A stretch of 64,000 bases of DNA from Achatina immaculata (GCA_009760885.1 CM019716.1:2299501-2363500), one strand, 5' to 3'. Shown: positions 10,525 through 23,129, counted from the stretch's first letter. Notes: generated by a model not told the origin, from the sequence alone. Numbers and translations: made by a program.

Positions 10525-11649
10525 TTAGTTATCATTGTGAACGATTACGATCACACTTTAATCAGTCTTCAACTATGCGGAGCCTAATGAGTAGCCTGAA
10601 AAATGGACAGATTCGGGCTAGCGCCAGTCCTTGGCCTCTCCGAGACCCTGGAACTTAAAAGGATCCTCAGAACAGATCGCCACAGCACGGTCTCACTAGA
10701 CCTATTATTCACCAAACATAATGGTCTTCAGACTGTTACCTCAGGCCTTAGAAGAGCTTCTAAAAAAGGCCTTAGAAAAGAGCTGAACGCTCACGCCCAC
10801 AGTTTCGAACCTGAGCCTCATTAATAGAATCAGTCATAAAAGAACTTGCTTAGCAAAATGATGCTCTGCAACATCTGACACGTGCCCGCCTCAAACAATG
10901 TCTTCTATAATTTATTATTATTGCTTACGTCGATATCAGGACTTCAGACAGAGACGGTAACTCGAAGAGTCGGAGAAGTCACGTGAGTGATCTATAATTC
11001 AACACAGACTACTCAGGTTTAAAAAAAAAACAGGACGGGTATATTTATATTAACTGCCTCTCAAAGTAAGCACGCGGCAAGCGCACCTGGTGCTGTATTA
11101 ACGGGACGCACAGATTAGAACTAATTCCTAATATAATGGACTCTAGTGAGCAACAACGTAACGCACAAAATCACACTGAGATCAGTTACACATACGGGGT
11201 CTTGCTAAAATAACGAATAATGAAACAAAACCATTTGGCCAAATTGAAACTTCCACAAATATTCTCGTTTAAAATGTCACCGTAATCAACGCTGACAGCC
11301 GGTTAAAGTAAAGAAGTATCTGTTCACGTTTCCAACCACGTGTTTACAGGTGAACTCACGTCAAATCCACGTGCTTCCCTTTTCGTCCTGCTACTGACTG
11401 AGAAGAGTACTTTCTGATTTTCGCGAACCAAATCTCCTCTGGGATGTTGCCAGACAGACTTCTGTCCATAATTGTCTTCAGTTTCTCGACATTTTCGCCC
11501 AATTTATCTAGAAACTAACCTACATTTTACAGGAGAATAATTGAAACATTTTTGATGGTTCTTGTTATTTATATTAACAAAAATTGCCTCACTTGTAAAG
11601 TAAGTATCAAGCCTTATTTTAATAAAATGATGCGGACGCGATAACGCTG
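10525..11649. other. stretch with no supported feature
   Basis: No exon, RNA gene or repeat family was recognised. Confidence 0.4.
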
Positions 11650-12040
11650 CTTATTTTGGCAACCAGCGACACATAGCTAACATGCCAGCATCAGGGCTGG
11701 CGAAACACAGCTGATCAAGACCCTATCCAACCTCTCCGTTGGTACACCCCCACCCTCCCAGTAAGAGACAAAGCCTGGCTAACTGTGCTAGGATCATTAT
11801 AATCCAGTCGGGAGTGGAGCCTGCTAAAGAAGCATTGACAACTCCTGCTATTTATTTCCATTCAGGGACTGGAAAAATAGCAGCCATGACCCGCTCCCAA
11901 TCCGACATGATGATGCGTCTAAACATCCTCACCGTATCGGCTTCACACACACACACACACACAAACACAAAACACCAGCTTGTAGTTCCAAGAAGAAGAA
12001 AAAGAAGAAGAAGAAGAAGAGGAAGAAGAAGAAGAATTTA
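11650..12040 (+). mobile_element. SINE-like dispersed repeat with (AAG)n tail
   Basis: Ordered marks: 'ttggcaaccagcgacacata', 'gacatgccagcatcagggc' (approximate), 'agaccctatccaacctctcc', 'gagcctgctaaagaa', 'acccgctcccaatccgaca', 'gtagttccaagaag', then an AAG run at 11990-12037. The same marks recur at 1810, 17640, 20150, 24860 (minus), 42470 and partly 45180. A (CA)n run at 11945-11961 interrupts it. No coding capacity is seen, so it is non-autonomous; whether it is a SINE or a MITE is not settled. Confidence 0.65.
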
Positions 12041-12275
12041 TTAGCTTTTTTTTTCATAAATTCTTGACTGTAAATTTCAGGGAAGTCAAAATGCATGGGG
12101 TAGATTTTTACTTGAACATCGCTTACCCATCAAACCACTGACAGCCGAGCGTATGGCATAAACAAGCCTAGCTTTGAGACATGTCTTAGATTTCAACATT
12201 ATTCTCCCTAATACAGACGTACCAGGTACCTGTCATTACAGGTGGGTTGAGTGGTGAGCCCAGAAGCTAGTTTTG

Positions 12276-12557
12276 TGAGTTAGGTCTAGGTCTTTATGTT
12301 AGCTATAGTTCTAGGTCATTATGTTAGCTATAGTTCTAGGTCTTTATGTTAGCTATAGTTCTAGGTCTTTATGTTAGCTATAGTTCTAGGTCTTTATGTT
12401 AGCTATAGTTCTAGGTCTTTATGTTAGCTATAGTTCTAGGTCTTTATGTTAGCTATAGTTCTAGGTCTTTATGTTAGCTATAGTTCTAGGTCTTTATGTT
12501 AGCTATAGTTCTGGGTCTTTATGTTAGCTATAGTTCTAGGTCTTTATGTTAGCTATC
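12276..12557. repeat. 25-bp minisatellite, about 11 copies
   Basis: The unit 'taggtctttatgttagctat' plus 'agttc' is almost invariant. Confidence 0.95.
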
Positions 12558-12839
12558 GTAACCCGCTCGATGCTTGTGCCTTGTCATCTTCACAGCGCCG
12601 GCTGGCAAGTACATCTTGCTCGCAGTTTCAGATACCAGGAACAAAGGATGACTGCAGATATGTACGATGTACAGACTGTACTCTTGGAACGTACAAACAA
12701 CGAAACACGCTATTGTGGGCCATAATAAGTAGCTTTAGCTTCTGCTTAAACTGAAACTAGTTTTCGCTGAAACAGCCATTAAGATTTGTGTCTTTATCTT
12801 CTTGTACATTAAAAATGTCCCATTTACTCATAGCAACTG

Positions 12840-13075
12840 TTTCCCCCCTGGGGTGGGACTGAATGAACCGATAATGACCAGGCCTCTCAGGCAAAGTCCT
12901 ACTTAACGGTACAGGTTCGAATATCGCCTGTCACTTCACATTTTTGTTAAAGAGTTCTGACCAGCGCTACAGAGTACGTGCACCGTCCTGAGATCCCCCC
13001 ATCACGGGATGAGATGGGAGCACTTAAGGAGTTGTCTGACGTGGAGTGACACATGTCCTCTCTTCCTTTTTTCAG
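12840..13075 (+). mobile_element. candidate tRNA-headed SINE
   Basis: 'aacggtacaggttcgaatat' resembles a B box. It is followed by a body with 'acgtgcaccgtcctgagatc' and 'ccatcacgggatgagatggg'. The A box is weak and no second copy was seen in this window. Confidence 0.35.
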
Positions 13076-13385
13076 TGATTGGTTATTGTTATCTGCCAAA
13101 ATATCAAATTGTTCTCTTGTACTATAAGTTTGTTTCTGCTAAAGTTATATTTAAAAAAAGTAAAAATACAAATCCTCGGCGGCAGCTTGAACTAAAACGT
13201 GTGGTACTTAGGGAGAGAAGTCCTCATTGGTCAGAGCTTTCGATGCCAAGTCTGTGGCCCGTCTCTGAAACTAATAACACTGATGTGTAAGGACAGTGAG
13301 GGAAAGACAAGAACGATCGAACGAGTTATTTTTAAGAGGGTGAAGAATTGATGAAGATAATACTGACGTGACAGCAACAAATGAT

Positions 13386-14062
13386 AATCAGGCAGTGCCA
13401 TGCCGCATGGCGTAGGCGATCATTTCTCTCCACAATTCTCTGTCTTTAGACTTGATTATGAGATTCACCGGTGACTTTCTTCCTAGCCACACTGACAGCC
13501 CATCCAGTAACTTCTCTCTCTGTCTTCTTCTGTCTCTTCTTCCTTCAATTTTTCCAGTTGCCACAGTGTGTTCCAATTTTCCTCTTCTCAGGAAATGTCC
13601 TACAAATCTTGCTTGTCTGCATCTGATCGTTGCTGTAATTTGCTTTTTAACTCCAGCCTCTCTTAAGACTTCTTCGTTGGTTTTCTTAGCTGTCCGTGGT
13701 ACCTTCAACATCCTTCTTATGAACCACATTTCCGTGGCTTCCATTTCTCGTTGTACTCTCTTATTCATGGACCTTGCATCACATCCATAAAACAAAATTG
13801 GCTCGATGTAACATTTAAGTACTCGGAATCTTGTTTCCATTGATATGGATCTGCTGCACAAGATGTTTCTCATTTTCTAGAATGCTGACTTGGCCTGAGC
13901 ACGTCTGCTTTTTATTTCGTTGTGACATTTCCCATCAGTTGTTATAATCGTTCTTAAGTACTTGAATCTATCAACTTGTTTCAGATTTGTGCCATCGATG
14001 GTAATGCTACATTTTGTTGATATTCTTTTCAGCGAAACATAAAATATCAAGGACAACATCAA
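13386..14062 (-). mobile_element. 3' fragment of LINE family D, broken
   Basis: Minus-strand frames 14062-13877 and 13873-13388 form one reverse transcriptase C terminus separated by a stop. Features are KYLRTIITTDGK (thumb-like YLG region), EPILFYGCDARSM, MWFIRRMLKVPRTAKKTN, FVGHFLRRG and the end YAMRHGTA. The copy at 50216-51140 carries the same blocks and reaches further 5'. The catalytic region is absent here. The 3' end is near 13386. Confidence 0.8.
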
Positions 14063-14086
14063 GTAGCCAGTAACTCACTAAGACAA

Positions 14087-14136
14087 TTATAGAGAGAGAG
14101 GGAGAGAGAGAGAGCGGAGAGAGAGAGAGAGAGAGG
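14087..14136. repeat. (GA)n microsatellite, interrupted
   Basis: GAGA run with single-base breaks. Confidence 0.9.
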
Positions 14137-14139
14137 AGT

Positions 14140-14768
14140 CAAGGAAGGGAGAGAATAAAAGAAGGAAAGAAAGGGTCGGAGAAAGTGATTGAACTATAAT
14201 AACAAGAATATAAAGTTTGAAATAATGACCAACATTATGACATGTATGGATCAAATGTTAGATGATATTCGTGTCAGTGAGCTGGTGGTTAACTTAATGA
14301 TGTCCTTGATGTTTCAAGATTCGCAGCATCATGACTTGATGCTGTCCTTGATGTTTTAGGATTCACGGCATCATGGTGTCTAATTATCTTTTCTTGCTGT
14401 CACGTTACTTCTTATCTATACACGAAAATTAACGCGTATTGCGTTTCCAAAACGTTACTGTTAACAGGGGACGATGTTGGTAAGCCACGAAGTCATGCAT
14501 GATAAAGATAAGAAACTAGGTCTAATAACAGCCTACACAGAGACATCGCAAACATGATATCCCAAACATGAAGGCTAGGCCAGGTGTTCTCAAATTGTAC
14601 AAACTTTTTTAGACTGCTGTCCCTGTGCCTTCTATATGCCACCCAACCCTAAAGCTCACCAAAATTATTTTCACTCGTTTGGTTCTGGTGACATCTGGGG
14701 CCCTTGTTTCCTCTCAGCTCCCCCCAAATGATCTCCCCTTCTCCCCAAACAATCTTCCCAAATGGCAT

Positions 14769-14820
<52 letters not shown>

Positions 14821-15399
14821 ATACTACCCAGTTTGGAAACCACTGATTTAGGAGTAAAATGACAGCCTTCCCAAATGTTAACATTCTAACAGCCGCCTGA
14901 AAACCGAAACATTTACAAAGTCCCACAGATCTTATATATATAAACCAGCTTGGCACAGATTGCATGCCTTAACCACGAACTAATCACTAAATATGAACCA
15001 CAGACATATCTTGTGCTGCACTTATCAGATACTTGTGCTCACAGGACATGGAAGCGGGCAGACACTGGATAGTTTGATGATATAGTAAAGCTACACCATG
15101 GCAGATACTGCCTGCACTGAAACCTACAAACCGATTTAACATAACCTCTGTTAGGTTCACTGGCCTGAAACGATTAGTAACGCTGTTGTTACGGGTTGTT
15201 TCTCTTGCACTAAACGCGTAACTGGGGTAGGCCTGGCACCAAGTTCACTGTCCCACTAAACAAAGATGACATATGGGCCAAAACGAACGTAAACAATGTC
15301 TTTATGAAACGTTCACTATCAGAAATATGTGCCATCTGTTGACTGTTCAATAATCACAACAGAGTTCTAATGATTTATGACAGCTTGTTCAGTTATGGC
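14140..15399. other. stretch with no supported gene
   Basis: Apart from the GA run, I see only a roughly 50-bp near-duplicate at 14290-14370 ('gatgtccttgatgtttcaag' against 'gctgtccttgatgttttagg'). Confidence 0.4.
14770..14817. repeat. (GA)n microsatellite
   Basis: About 23 AG units. Apparent Ser/Leu or Arg/Glu frames across it are repeat artefacts. Confidence 0.95.
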
Positions 15400-15640
15400 A
15401 CTGTAGTATTGTTAGTTTAGTTATGTCAGCAAATAGTTTGTTGGTTATTGTTGGTTTAGTTATAAAAATGAGTAGTACTGTTGTCTGAATTTTGTAGAGG
15501 GAAAGTCTTGTTTGTTCAATATATGAAAATGAGTAATTTTGTTGGTTCAGTTATGTAAATGAGTGGTACTGTTGTCTGAATTTTGTAAAGCTGATATATT
15601 GTTAGGTTAGTATTTGTAAATGAGTAAGTACTGTTGGTTT
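15400..15640. repeat. degenerate tandem repeat around 'tgttggttcagttatgtaaa'
   Basis: Four to five diverged blocks share 'actgttgtctgaattttgta' and 'gttatgtaaatgagt'. The period is irregular (about 55-80 bp). Confidence 0.55.
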
Positions 15641-16919
15641 ACACGGGATATCTAAACAGTAGCACTTCTCCTTCTTTTATGTATATAAACCGTACAGGTT
15701 AAGCGAAAAACTCATTGCACATATGAACCGCACTGATTAAGCGATAAACAGTGAGGAATTTTATGTAAATGAAATTGCGCTTTTATAACAAAAATCATGT
15801 CTATAACTGAAAGACTGTTTGCAGCAAAGAGTTCTAAAATGGCTCACGGCAAGAAAGCTTATTAAAACGTCGAAAGAGAACTGCAGGAATAGAACAGTTC
15901 AGCTATTTGCTAATCACTTCTTTCAACTACGATGATGGAAGATGTACATTTTCCCCTCATATTTTTAAAAGAAACGAAGAAATTCCAGAATAAACAGTTA
16001 TTTGGTTTTATTTATCAGAGTTAAATAACAGTGATGAAACTGTGTATCAAAAGCTTTGGGTGAGATTTAATTTAATAGCTCAAACAATTTATTTGCCTCT
16101 GATCTATGGACAGTCTCAGCCGAGAGTAAACTTTGCAGGGTAAATCTGATTTATTCTCCTCTGAAATTTACTCGTTGAAAATACCTTGAATATCGCTTCA
16201 TAGAACAATTACAAACGCTGGTAAAAATTGATATAAGAATATTAAACAAGCATATGCCGCTGTTATGGTTATGGCTGTTATAGATCGGTCTTTCGTATCT
16301 TAGCTTATACACAGAGCTTTTGTGGACGGATCTCGTCTGTTTTGTCTCCGGCTATATACTGAGCTGATATCGAGGGCATAAATCTTATATGAGTCTACAG
16401 CCTGATCAATTCCCCTAAGCTTCTTATGGGAAGAACCTCTTACATGTTCTGATATCCTAGATAAAACTACTGCTTATCTGATACTCAAATATGACAGAGG
16501 AATCAGCGGTAGTGTCTCGTGCTCTCTAATGCAGTCTAGATCCAGGCATCAACAAACGTTTCCGACATGCCGTCTCGCCTGTAAATTCTGTAGTCTACAA
16601 GTAGTTGATATCGAAAGGTAAACTTGTATCTGCTGAAAAATAGCCCCTAACTAAATAGTTCAGACAAACCAACATGATCAGAAAACAGGACAGTCTACTT
16701 ACTTTTCAAATTCCTCAAGAAGAAATCAGGAGAATTTAATCCAACCGCCAGGAATAACTCTGAGGACCGCAGCAGAATTCCAACTATCCAAGCCGGCTCA
16801 TATCACGACTGAGACACCTCTGTGGCTTGCCTCGTTAATGAGAGAACAGGAATCCCGCGGAAATGTAAATTGCGTGAAGACGTCCTTCACAAATTTAATG
16901 TAGGACCAAGGTTTCTAGC
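15641..16919. other. stretch with no supported feature
   Basis: AT-rich DNA without recognisable exon or repeat. Confidence 0.4.
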
Positions 16920-17055
16920 ATGGACCTTCTTGTTTCACTCGTGAGGTCAACAGCAATATTGTGCGTGATCAAACACGTCAAGGCTCGACCTCTGGAATCT
17001 TTCCTGAAAGCAAACGAGCATTGTTTTCACTTCCCGACCTTCGAGACAGCACAGA
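16920..17055 (+). CDS. doubtful exon candidate with good donor
   Basis: An ATG-started frame (MDLLVSLVRSTAILCVIKHV...) runs into 'cagaaggtaaggact', a strong 5' splice site at 17056. 'tttctag' just before the ATG could be an acceptor. No family is recognised and no partner exon was found. It could be a non-coding transcript exon or chance. Confidence 0.25.
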
Positions 17056-17639
17056 AGGTAAGGACTGATTGTCCTGCAGGAGAAACCTCGACTTTGAAGT
17101 GAGCAGTGCTAACGTTAGTTTGACGGGAACTCTGGCTCATTTGCTAGGTCGTTGCGTGCTTTATTATCGCGAGAGGCGATACATTTTCATATATGGCGTA
17201 ATAAACAACTCTAATATGTGTGCCTGGCACGTGGAAAATGTAAGGTTTAGTGATATTGTTTAGATATATTTGATATTATGTATACACGCAATTATTTATT
17301 GATTCATTTTTTTAAAAGCTAATTATGGTTTATATATGCTATACTAAAAATAGATTATCATGCGATGGAGTCACAGAAGCTATGTTGATTTGAATGCCCA
17401 TCTTTTCCTTGGACTAATATATAAAACAAACTTTCAAAAAAGCCTTCTGCAGTTCAATTTTTAAATCACAACAATTCATGTTAGGAAGTGACAATCTGTA
17501 GATTTATGGAACAAATTATGTAACAGTGTATTAGCACAATCTATACTACAGAACCTAAATCATGTATAGAAGAAAAAAGAAATTATGGGCAAAAAAACGG
17601 AGAACCATTCATCAATTCCTCCTTCTGACAATGGGATTA

Positions 17640-17790
17640 CTTGGAGGAGAAGATGTTGTCCAACATTTGGCGAACTATAGACGGCCAAGACCCTGTCCCA
17701 CCTCTCCGTTGGCACTCCACAGTAATAGAACTAGGCAGGGAACGCCATATTCCCACGGCGGTGGAACCTGCTAAAAGAAAGTAGTGCACA
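17640..17790 (+). mobile_element. 5' part of the SINE-like repeat seen at 11650
   Basis: 'agaccctgtcccacctctcc' and 'ggtggaacctgctaaaagaa' match the same ordered blocks. The 3' half is missing. Confidence 0.55.
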
Positions 17791-17890
17791 CCTCTTGCGT
17801 TTTACCACCAAGAAACTGAAAATAATCCGCTATTGTAACATAGTTCATTGTAAGCTGTGATTGTAGTATTACAATGGGCTTATAAAGTGG

Positions 17891-17965
17891 GATATTATTG
17901 TTATTATTATTATTACTAATATTATTATTATTATTACTGTTAGCATTTTTATTATAGTTATGATT
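17891..17965. repeat. (ATT)n microsatellite, interrupted
   Basis: TTA/ATT units with breaks. Confidence 0.85.
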
Positions 17966-18469
17966 ATTATTGATGAGCAGAAACTATGTAAGAACGATGG
18001 AAAATTTGAAAGGAACACCCCCACGGTATTAGTAGTATTAGAATAGAATTAAGTAGATACTTAAAAATACTAGACATAATGAATCTGAGGGAAAGGCAGA
18101 TTAAAGAGATACTCTCAGATTATAATAGACCTCATACGACTAAACTGAATGGTTAAATCAACAATATGGAGATACTGGATAAGAAGAATTTACACAAGCC
18201 AGAAAATTGAATAGACGGATTTGACGCAACAGGCTTAACTGACAGGTGAGGCATATCTGCTAATCTTAGGATGCAATTTACACACGTGAATAGTCCAGCT
18301 GACCAATAAGATGACCAAAGGGAGTGGACCGACTTATATCAAAGTCCATTCAGTATACAGTCAACCAGGTGACCAATAGAAAGATCTAGAGCTGTGTCCT
18401 ACTGGACAACTGACTTACGATATATAAGTCAGGCATGTTGTTTTGAAAAGGGAAGGCACAGAAGACAGC

Positions 18470-20075
18470 AGGACAGAGGACTAGAAGATAGATATGAGAG
18501 CAGCGACAGACAGAACAAATGGACAAGTACAGTCAACAGATATTCAGGAGATAGAAAAGCATTTTAGAACTAAAAGTACATATTCTAGGACAGATGGAAG
18601 ATGTGTTCAAGTTAGAAAGTGATTATCAATACTGCGTGAGAAATGCAGATTTGATATTTTTTGGAAATTTGTGTAAAATGCTTTCGGGATTGTCTCAGTG
18701 TGATCTGAGTACTTATGAATTTCGGTTGATGAGCATTAAAAGTGAACTATAATGTGATTCAGGAACGAAGTATCTGGATTGTCATAGTGACTATGTGTGT
18801 TAAGATTTCAGTCTTGTGGTGAATCATATAGTATCACGTGTAGTGACATTCTGAACTTGTGAAGTGAACAAAAAGAAGACGTAGAAATGTGTGTTAATAA
18901 ATTTAAAAAGTGACAATGAAGAAAGACAATGCCGTCTCGGTCACAATGTGTTAACAAATCTGTATGAAAGTGCCTTAGTTGTCGAAGTCAAAACGTGTTA
19001 ACAATGCTGTATGAAAGTACCTTAGTTGTCGCGGCCACATCGTGTTAACAATGATGTATGAAAGTACCTTAGTTGTTGAGGTCAAAAGGTGTTAACAATG
19101 GTATATGAGAGTACCTTAATTACAGCGGTCATAACGTGTTAACAATGGTGTATGAAAGTACCTTAGTTGTCGCGGCCACATTGTGTTAACAATGATGTAT
19201 GAAAGTACCTTAGTTGTCGCAATCCTAGCATGTTAACAATGTTGTATGAAAGCACCTTAGTTGTCGAGGTCAAAACGTGTTAACAATGGTGTATGAAAAT
19301 ACCTTAGTTGTCGCGGCCACATTGTGTTAACAATGCTGTATGAAACTACCTTAGTTGTCGCGATCCTAGCGTGTTAACAATGTTGTATGAAAGTACCTTA
19401 GCTGCTGTGATCACAACGTGTTAACAATGCTGTATGAAATTATCTTAGTTGTCGCGGCCACAACGTGTTAACAATGGTGTATGAAAGTAAATTTGTTGTC
19501 GCGGTCAAAGCGTGTTAACAATGCTATAGGAAAGTGCCTTAGTTGTCTCGGTCACAACGTGTTAACAGTGCTGTATGAAAGTACCTTAGTTGTCTCGGTC
19601 ACAACGTGTTAACAATGCTATAGGAAAGTGCCTTAGTTGTCTCGGTCACAACGTGCTAACAATGCTATAGGAAAGTGCCTTATTTGTCTCGGTCACAATG
19701 TGTTAACAATGCTATAGGAAGCACATTAGTTGTCGCGGTCACAACGTGTTAACAATGCTATGGGAAGTACATTAGTTGTCGCGGTCACAACGTGTTAACA
19801 ATGCTATGGGAAGTACATTAGTTGTCTCGGTCACAACGTGTTAACAATGCTATGGGAAGTACATTAGTTGTCTCGGTCACAACGTGTTAACAATGCTATG
19901 GGAAGTACATTAGTTGTCGCGGTCACAACGTGTTAACAATGCTACAGGAAAGTGCCTTAGTTGTCTCGGTCACAACGTGTTAACAATGCTGTATGAAAGT
20001 ACCTTAGTTGTCTCGGCCACAGCCTAAAATAGAAGTAAGAGAAAGACATCCTAACGATCATATAAAGGAACTATA
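18470..20075 (+). mobile_element. dispersed element with a 47-bp core array (HINE/'pearl'-like organisation)
   Basis: The left arm (18470-18930) and right arm (20020-20075) match, in order and orientation, the sequence at 48020-48525. Examples are 'gagaaatgcag', 'cattaaa', 'ttaagatttcagtcttgtgg', 'tatagtatcacgtgtagtga' and 'cacagcctaaaa'. Between the arms this copy holds about 23 tandem units; the other holds almost none. No ORF is present. The arm-array-arm layout resembles molluscan non-autonomous rolling-circle-type elements, but I saw no diagnostic Helitron ends, so the class is inference. Confidence 0.6.
18930..20020. repeat. 47-bp satellite-like array, about 23 copies
   Basis: The unit contains 'aacgtgttaacaatgctgta', 'tgaaagtaccttagttgtcg' and 'cggtcac'. 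Every unit centres on the palindrome GTTAAC. Two subtypes segregate: 'tgtatgaaagtacc' mostly in the left half and 'tatgggaagtacat' mostly in the right, which indicates block duplication. Confidence 0.93.
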
Positions 20076-20149
20076 AAGACTACATTAATTTCAACAGAGA
20101 ACGCTTCGTCACAATATTATAATAATTCAGAATTAAACAATATTATACT

Positions 20150-20290
20150 ATAACCCGCTCCCAATCCAACACGATGTTATGCCTCAACATCTTCACCGCA
20201 TCGCCCGCAAAGAACATCATGTTGGCAGTCCCAGGGAGACAGAAGAAGAATATTCCTTAATTCCTGTTGCCCTAGCAACTGAACGTATGA
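20150..20290 (+). mobile_element. 3' part of the SINE-like repeat
   Basis: 'acccgctcccaatccaaca', 'catcttcaccgcatcg' and 'gcagtcccagggagacagaa' match the 11650 copy. Confidence 0.55.
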
Positions 20291-22074
20291 AACTGAACGC
20301 AGAAGAAGCAGACACCTAAAACTATACGTAGATCTGTATATGTTAACTCGAGCATAACGGACGAAAACTTGCGTACAAGAAAAAATGAAATATGTTAAGT
20401 GTACTTTTGATGGGACAACCACGAAGAACATCACGCCAATGCTGAGTTAGAGCCCCAGACTAATACACACGGTCAACACTTCTGGAAAAATCTTAATAAA
20501 GTAGAAACACTTATTAAAAGTTAGGGGAAAAAAAACCCATAATAATCACTTGTCTGTTCACGCAGGCACTGATATGGAAATGCACTATTACTTTTAAATT
20601 CCGACTGTCAACTCTGGAAAATTTTTAAAAATAAGAGTCAAAACCTGAGTCTTTTAAACTCTCTCCTGCTCTGTCTTGGTAATTATATACTTACATACAG
20701 CCAGTTACAGAAATATCCTCTTTTATTTCTATGTAGCTTAAAAATATTTCGTTTAAGTTTCCTATGACGACCAGACAATGATGAGTCAAGCTGTTGTCTG
20801 TAGTAATTTTAAAGTACACGCGTAGAAAATATTGGTTTATTGATCTATAGAACATTCTACGCATTTATGACCGCCCCCGCCTTCAGATTTTGATTGATAT
20901 GCCCAGGTAAGGGAATAATATTTTTTACTTGATGTATTATGTTGCAACTGGAGTATCTTCATACAGCATAGCAACAATAGTAGCAAACAAAAAACTGGTG
21001 GCATCTACAGCTCGTCGGGTTTGTGAATAATGTATACAGATCCATGTCTGCTGATAGCAACCTGAGATTATGAGAGACTGGTCTGTGTCTTACTCATCAA
21101 TTTTCAAAGTTGTCTTAGATTATCAACTTTTATCAAAAGCTGTTCCATGTTGGTAGCTGTTATGAGAACTGTCTTAGGCACACAGCTCTTATCAAAGCCG
21201 TTCTTAACTTATAGTTCGTATCAGAGCAGTTTTTGACTAACAAATTTTAGAAATCAAATCTGTTTTTAACTAGCATCTTTTATCTGAACTGTTTTTAACT
21301 TATAACGGTTATGAAACCAGTTTTTAACTTATAGCGGTTATGAAAACTGTTTTCGACACATTTCAAAGCTCTTTCTGTTTCGTGGTTCATAAGTCGGGAT
21401 CAAACTGATACACAGTCATTCATCAGGAGCCGCTCCTCCATGCAGTGGCATTCATTTTTTAAAATAAAAATATTCTCTCTTCTCTCCAGATTGTCAACTT
21501 CTGTCTTCTGATGACCCGAGGACATGTGAAATAACAGGAAACTCATAAAGCCGGAGATTCGCGAAATTCGAAAAGTCAAGTCTCATGACACATCCAAAGA
21601 ATTCTGATCGTTTTTTTTTAAATAGAAGATTTTATTTTGTGTCTGATATTTTGCAACTTCTCTGAGAATTTTTTTTCAGGTTTTCTGGAGCTCCTAAGTA
21701 TATGCTGCATCAAGTCCACCACCACGTGTCCATTGCTCTCTTCTTCCTTTTAGTTGTCTCTCAAAAGGGCGTTGGTTGTGGTGTGTCATGGTTTGCAGCT
21801 AGGCTGTGATATCTGCTCCTTTCGGTCCGACACATTCGTTTTCAGTATGTAGTATTTCTAGACTGGATTTGGCTTCGGATTTAGATCCTTACGTCGAGGT
21901 AGAACAGGACCTATCCAGCGTGAGTTCGCTAACTCCTGTACAAACAGCTATGAGTAGCTGGCCATCATCTCATTCAGCTTGACAGCTGTGTCTTCGCCAC
22001 TTCCGTTGTTTACAATTTCCATTTCGTGTTTATTTAATGTCCAAATCTCACGAGCATAGAGTAACATTGCTGTA
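20291..22074. other. stretch with no supported gene
   Basis: Around 21120-21360 there are loose echoes of 'ttatgaaaactgtttttaac', a very degenerate repeat. Nothing else was recognised. Confidence 0.4.
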
Positions 22075-22545
22075 CAGATCAGAGGTTCTCAATCTTTGTA
22101 CATCCAGTAAGCACTTTTCCAAGTGTATGTAAGTTACAGACCGTCATCTTATATAAGTTACAGGCCGTCATCTTATATAAGTTACGGACCGTCATCTTAT
22201 ATAAGTTACAGACCATTATCTTATATAAGTTACAGATCATCATCTTATATAAGTTACAGACCGTCATGGTATATAAGTTACAGTTCATCATCTTATATAA
22301 GTTATAAACCATCATCTTATATATGTTATACACCATCATCTCATACCACACTATCGTCTTATATAAGTTATAGACCATCATCTTACATAAGTTATAAGCC
22401 ATCATCTTACATGTTATATCACAGCGCCATAAATCCGTGATTGGTTTTGTTTAACAGATGACACTTAATATCAATTCGATAACGCAGCCGTTGACCATCT
22501 GATAATGTTTAGAGAACCAATGTAGTCCGCAACCGGCAGGTTGAG
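22075..22545. mobile_element. hAT-like non-autonomous element with internal array
   Basis: It starts 'cagaggttctcaatctttgt' and ends near 'agagaaccaatg'; compare the common hAT-type terminus 'cagtggttctcaa'. The segments 'taagcacttttcc' and 'gccgttgaccatctgataat' match the element at 30213-30400 ('gaccacttttcaaac', 'accgtggaccacctgataac'). Termini are diverged and no duplication could be confirmed. Confidence 0.55.
22120..22412. repeat. 24-bp minisatellite, about 12 copies, inside a hAT-like element
   Basis: The unit is 'catcttatataagttacaga' plus 'ccgt' or variants. 24 is divisible by three, so both strands stay open; those frames are artefacts. Confidence 0.93.
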
Positions 22546-22953
22546 AATCATTGATATAATCCAAGGTTGAGAATCACTGATATAATCCAAGCTTATACTT
22601 GCTATTTTTGTTGGAGATGTTTTAAGAAACGGCAGCCTCGCAGGGACAAGATAATCCACACACCACTCCGCGCAGATACTGGCTGACGATCAGTAAGGAA
22701 TTAATTGCCAAAGGTGATATGAAAAGTAACACTCGGTAACTGATGACAAATCTGCTAGGGCGTGGCATCCCTGCAGTGACGGGTGACCGCAACTTTGTGT
22801 GGGCAGCGAGGGTTCTTGATGGCGTGGCAGATTCTTAAGATCTTGTCTGGCCCTTGTTCACAGTAAAGATTCGTTATCAGTGATGAGGTTGACGAATAGG
22901 AAAACAATATTTAAAAATGTAGAAAAATAATAAGTAAAATAAAATAAAATATA

Positions 22954-22959
<6 letters not shown>

Positions 22960-23016
<57 letters not shown>
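22960..23016. repeat. (AT)n microsatellite
   Basis: About 28 AT units. Confidence 0.97.
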
Positions 23017-23018
<2 letters not shown>

Positions 23019-23129
23019 CTCCTCAGAACGTATACTAATATTAAAAAAAACCTAAAGACAACATAAACAGCTTTATAATAAATACGCGTACCAAGGTTTT
23101 CGTTACAACTGACTTTCTGCTTTGTGTTC

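Noticed and set aside
22079..22440. Tyr/Ser-rich and Met/Tyr-rich frames on both strands
   Set aside because: Artefacts of the 24-bp array. Frames at 29297-29602 and 45665-46062 are rejected for the same reason.
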